From NCBI GenBank assembly GCA_031257135.1, contig JAIRPH010000195.1, positions 1 through 8,369 on the forward strand: 8,369 nt of DNA. The letters run 5' to 3'. The DNA is from Spirochaetaceae bacterium (GTDB lineage: Bacteria > Spirochaetota > Spirochaetia > Treponematales > Breznakiellaceae). Of the stretch, positions 6,930-8,369 are shown piece by piece; positions within the stretch are counted from its first letter, which is position 1, and each line of letters opens with the position of its first letter. The translations under genes and the position numbers were made by a program. Under the pieces are notes generated by a model, which worked only from the letters and a program-made list of their open reading frames with translations, did no database searches and was not told the DNA's origin.

Positions 6930-6988
6930 CATTTACCAAAGCGTTGCTATACTAACCGCTCAAGCCGGTTACGGCAGAGAAGCCGGCT

Positions 6989-7093
6989 CTATTCGTTCCG
7001 TCTTTGTCGCGTGTAATTCGCTGAACCTTCTTCCCGGAATACGGCTTCGTAATACTCGATATCTTCTTGGGAAGGCTTATTAGAAAACAGCCT
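6989..7093 (-). pseudogene. Stranded 3' end of an unidentified gene
   Basis: Between the stop of the 7080-8048 gene and murD, the - strand has a reading frame of 34 codons ending in TAG (6991-6989). It contains PSQEDIEYYEAVFREEGS, followed by ANYTRQRRNE. The composition is that of a real soluble protein C-terminus: charged, amphipathic, with natural codons. The frame has no ATG, GTG or TTG. It opens only after an in-frame TAA at 7096-7094, inside the end of the neighbouring gene and in a different frame from it. The most likely reading is the tail of an older gene whose upstream part was removed or displaced when the AT-rich gene beside it arrived. A chance open frame cannot be excluded. I do not recognise the family. 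Confidence 0.4.
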
Positions 7094-8048
7094 TTACCGA
7101 AACTGAAAAAAAGAAACCATTTCCTATTTCTGTTTGATAATCAAATTCGTCAGAATGTCCGTAAGTCTCAAATATACTGCCCCAATGTACTTGGTCATAT
7201 TTTTCTTTCCCGTTAAACGTCCAGCCGCCGTTTACTTCTATCATCTTGAAAATTCTTATGCCTGCGTACAAAGCGTAATAATTTATACCATAAATATCTC
7301 CGGCGGCGGTCTTGACTTCAGAAGTGGTATTCTTCAATCCGATTCCAATACCGAATAGTTCCGCTGACGGATTTTTATTTCTAAAATAATGATACCAAAA
7401 CGCCGCGTCAAAATCGCCCGTTTTTTTGGACACAGCAAAACTAAGCGGTTTTCCATCCGCTATGGTTATGGTTATGCCCGGAAGCAGGCTGACGTCAATC
7501 CATTCATAATCCCACTTCAGCGAGAGAAACAGAAGAGGCCAAAAAAGCCACGCCGTTCCATTCGGTAACGCTACCCCAATATCCATAAACATCAAATATC
7601 CGCCCAAAACCATCGAAAAATGCGGCCGCTGTATCAGATTGTATGTATAACCCGCAAAAGCGTTAAACGTATGCAGACCGCCGTAAAGCGGTTTATCGGT
7701 ATTCGCGGTAAAAGCCCCTAAAAAAGAATGACGCCCTGTTTTCCCGTTAAACGACAAAATAATATTATGATATATATCGGGATACTTATTTTGAATACCC
7801 TCAGTAAGAGTTAGTCCATACATCGTTGCAACCGAAAATAAATTTTTTGATGCAGGATTGAACCTTCCAACTGAAAGTCCGCCCGTCGGATTGTGAAACG
7901 TAATATTTTCAAATGATATTATTTTGTATGAAAGTATCGGCTGAAAAAATATTTTAGGCTTATCTGTTTCAGGAGTTTCATCAGCGAAACAAAAAAATGC
8001 TACGCACAAAAGGCACAGCAAAAACAGTAACCGGTATAAACGATACAT
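7080..8048 (-). CDS. Predicted outer-membrane beta-barrel protein, unknown function
   Basis: The product is 322 residues. The signal peptide has a basic start (MYRLYR), a core rich in Leu, Cys and Phe, and likely cleavage after CFA at residue 22. The mature part is a series of aromatic-rich alternating strands with Gly/Asn/Asp turns (for example IYGINYYALYAGIRI). It ends in FSVSVKAVF, the terminal-Phe signal of BAM-inserted barrels, and the size suits a barrel of about 12 strands. I do not recognise a named family, so no transport role is claimed. The start is well supported: GGAGG (8058-8054) lies 5 bases before the ATG, and a near-consensus promoter is further upstream. The stop is a double TAA TAA. 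The gene is clearly AT-richer than everything from 708 to 6914, stands alone, and sits between a gene remnant and an Rpn-type nuclease, so acquisition by transfer is plausible. Confidence 0.7.
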   Translation of the reverse strand: MYRLYRLLFLLCLLCVAFFCFADETPETDKPKIFFQPILSYKIISFENITFHNPTGGLSVGRFNPASKNLFSVATMYGLTLTEGIQNKYPDIYHNIILSFNGKTGRHSFLGAFTANTDKPLYGGLHTFNAFAGYTYNLIQRPHFSMVLGGYLMFMDIGVALPNGTAWLFWPLLFLSLKWDYEWIDVSLLPGITITIADGKPLSFAVSKKTGDFDAAFWYHYFRNKNPSAELFGIGIGLKNTTSEVKTAAGDIYGINYYALYAGIRIFKMIEVNGGWTFNGKEKYDQVHWGSIFETYGHSDEFDYQTEIGNGFFFSVSVKAVF

Positions 8049-8053
8049 AGCCG

Positions 8054-8058
8054 CCTCC
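8054..8058 (-). promoter_or_regulatory. Strong Shine-Dalgarno of the 7080-8048 gene, within a small hairpin
   Basis: GGAGG on the - strand lies 5 bases before the ATG at 8048. It can pair with the sequence just upstream (CCTC-ACG-GAGG), a 4-bp stem that would partly hide the site. The stem is short, so any effect on translation is speculative. Confidence 0.6.
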
Positions 8059-8064
8059 GTGAGG

Positions 8065-8094
8065 AGTATACTCTGTAAGTATTTATTTTATCAA
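8065..8094 (-). promoter_or_regulatory. Promoter of the 7080-8048 outer-membrane protein gene
   Basis: On the - strand, TTGATA (8094-8089, 5 of 6 matches) and TATACT (8070-8065, 5 of 6 matches) are separated by 18 bases. Transcription would begin near 8060-8058, leaving a very short leader of about 10-12 bases that just includes the GGAGG site. The -10 box lies inside the perfect palindrome GAGTATACTC (8064-8073), which could be an operator half or chance. Confidence 0.55.
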
Positions 8095-8194
8095 TCACTT
8101 TTTCATACTATTTTACAAAATTAGTCTGAGAAATGAGACGCGTTACCACCCAGTGAACTGATGACTGATACCTGACGCCGTTGAAGCGCGCGCC

Positions 8195-8224
8195 TTGACC
8201 GCCTGCGTCGATTCTTGCTATAAA
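8195..8224 (+). promoter_or_regulatory. Promoter of the Rpn-family gene (leaderless type)
   Basis: TTGACC (8195-8200, 5 of 6 matches) and TATAAA (8219-8224, 5 of 6 matches) are separated by 18 bases, and TGC precedes the -10 box, making it extended. Only 5 bases lie between the -10 box and the ATG at 8230, so transcription should begin at about the start codon. No Shine-Dalgarno is visible. Confidence 0.55.
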
Positions 8225-8229
8225 ATCCT

Positions 8230-8369
8230 ATGACCCAGCAACACGATAAGGGCTTCCGCTCGCTTTTCAGCAGATCGCGCTTCTTCCTCCAGCTCCTCAA
8301 TTTCTGCATCAATGAACCATGGACAAAACGCATCAACCCGGAAGACCTCGAAATGATCAACGCCTCGTT
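8230..8369 (+). CDS. Rpn/YhgA-like PD-(D/E)XK nuclease family protein, 5' fragment
   Basis: The first 46 codons of a gene run off the right edge. The peptide begins MTQQHDKGFRSLFS, continues with FFLQLLNFCINEPW, and ends in the motif INPEDLEMINASF. This follows the typical N-terminus of the Rpn family (recombination-promoting nuclease, once called putative transposase): 'HDKGyk.lfs', a helix, '.W...id.e.le.vd.sf'. Known members are DNA endonucleases of the PD-(D/E)XK fold, often multicopy and linked to recombination. The catalytic residues lie beyond the edge. An in-frame TAA at 8221-8223 fixes the start at 8230. No inverted repeats or target duplications are seen. The antisense strand is also open here but is a codon-mirror shadow. 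Confidence 0.7.
   Translation, partial: MTQQHDKGFRSLFSRSRFFLQLLNFCINEPWTKRINPEDLEMINAS

Noticed and set aside
6963..6988. AGCCGG / CCGGCT inverted repeat as a terminator near murD
   Set aside because: It has a 6-bp stem with a 14-base loop and no T-tract. The same bases also form a direct repeat (AAGCCGG), so it is likely chance.
7027..7075. CTTCCC / GGGAAG inverted repeat after the 7080-8048 gene as its terminator
   Set aside because: The arms are 6 bases with a loop of over 30 bases and no T-run, and the region also reads as a protein-coding remnant.
8121..8369. Open frames on the - strand across the right edge, one encoding a charged helical peptide (EIEELEEEARSAEKRAEAL)
   Set aside because: They mirror the + strand Rpn frame. 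The charged helical one is codon-aligned with the + strand frame, which often leaves the antisense open. The + strand has a family-like N-terminus and a good promoter.
1..8369. CRISPR arrays, tRNA or rRNA genes, IS elements with terminal repeats
   Set aside because: I saw no spaced direct repeats, cloverleaf patterns, rRNA motifs or transposase with flanking inverted repeats.

Overview
The window looks like chromosomal DNA of a spirochaete, most likely a Treponema-type species. The reasons are the gene families (a short C-terminal J-domain protein, a LolA-like periplasmic protein paired with an outer-membrane barrel, a two-domain LEA-type lipoprotein, MurJ and MurD), the lipoprotein and barrel signals, and a partial Rpn/YhgA-like nuclease of a kind that is common in treponemes. 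The genus is an inference from gene content, not from a marker gene.

Layout. (a) Positions 3-104 hold the C-terminal tail of a membrane protein on the + strand. It is followed by a short GC-rich structured element (137-173). (b) A J-domain co-chaperone lies at 174-620 on the - strand. (c) An 87-base divergent promoter region (621-707) separates it from a tightly packed + strand gene string, 708-5489: LolA-like periplasmic protein, outer-membrane beta-barrel, lipid II flippase MurJ and LEA/WHy-type putative lipoprotein. The first two overlap by ATGA. MurJ follows after 38 bases, and the last gene starts 50 bases past the MurJ stop, or overlaps it by 4 bases if an upstream ATG is used. (d) murD (5490-6914, - strand) converges on this string, and the two stop codons abut in a TGATCA palindrome. 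(e) Positions 6915-7079 hold the murD promoter and what looks like the stranded 3' end of a lost gene. (f) An AT-richer, apparently acquired outer-membrane protein gene occupies 7080-8048 on the - strand with its own promoter and strong Shine-Dalgarno site. (g) A 5'-end fragment of an Rpn-family nuclease (PD-(D/E)XK 'transposase') runs from 8230 off the right edge.

How the genes work together. Most of 708-6914 is cell-envelope work: moving lipid or lipoprotein cargo to the outer membrane (LolA-like plus barrel), flipping lipid II (MurJ) and making its precursor (MurD adds D-Glu to UDP-MurNAc-L-Ala). The right end is accessory in character: a low-GC barrel gene, a gene remnant beside it and a mobile-type nuclease.

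The most unusual signal is regulatory. Three genes (the J-protein, murD and the Rpn nuclease) each have an extended -10 box (TGn plus hexamer) ending only 5-6 bases before the ATG. Transcription would then start at or next to the start codon, giving leaderless mRNAs, whereas the LolA-like gene and the 7080-8048 gene have ordinary Shine-Dalgarno leaders. No complete new multi-gene system is evident.
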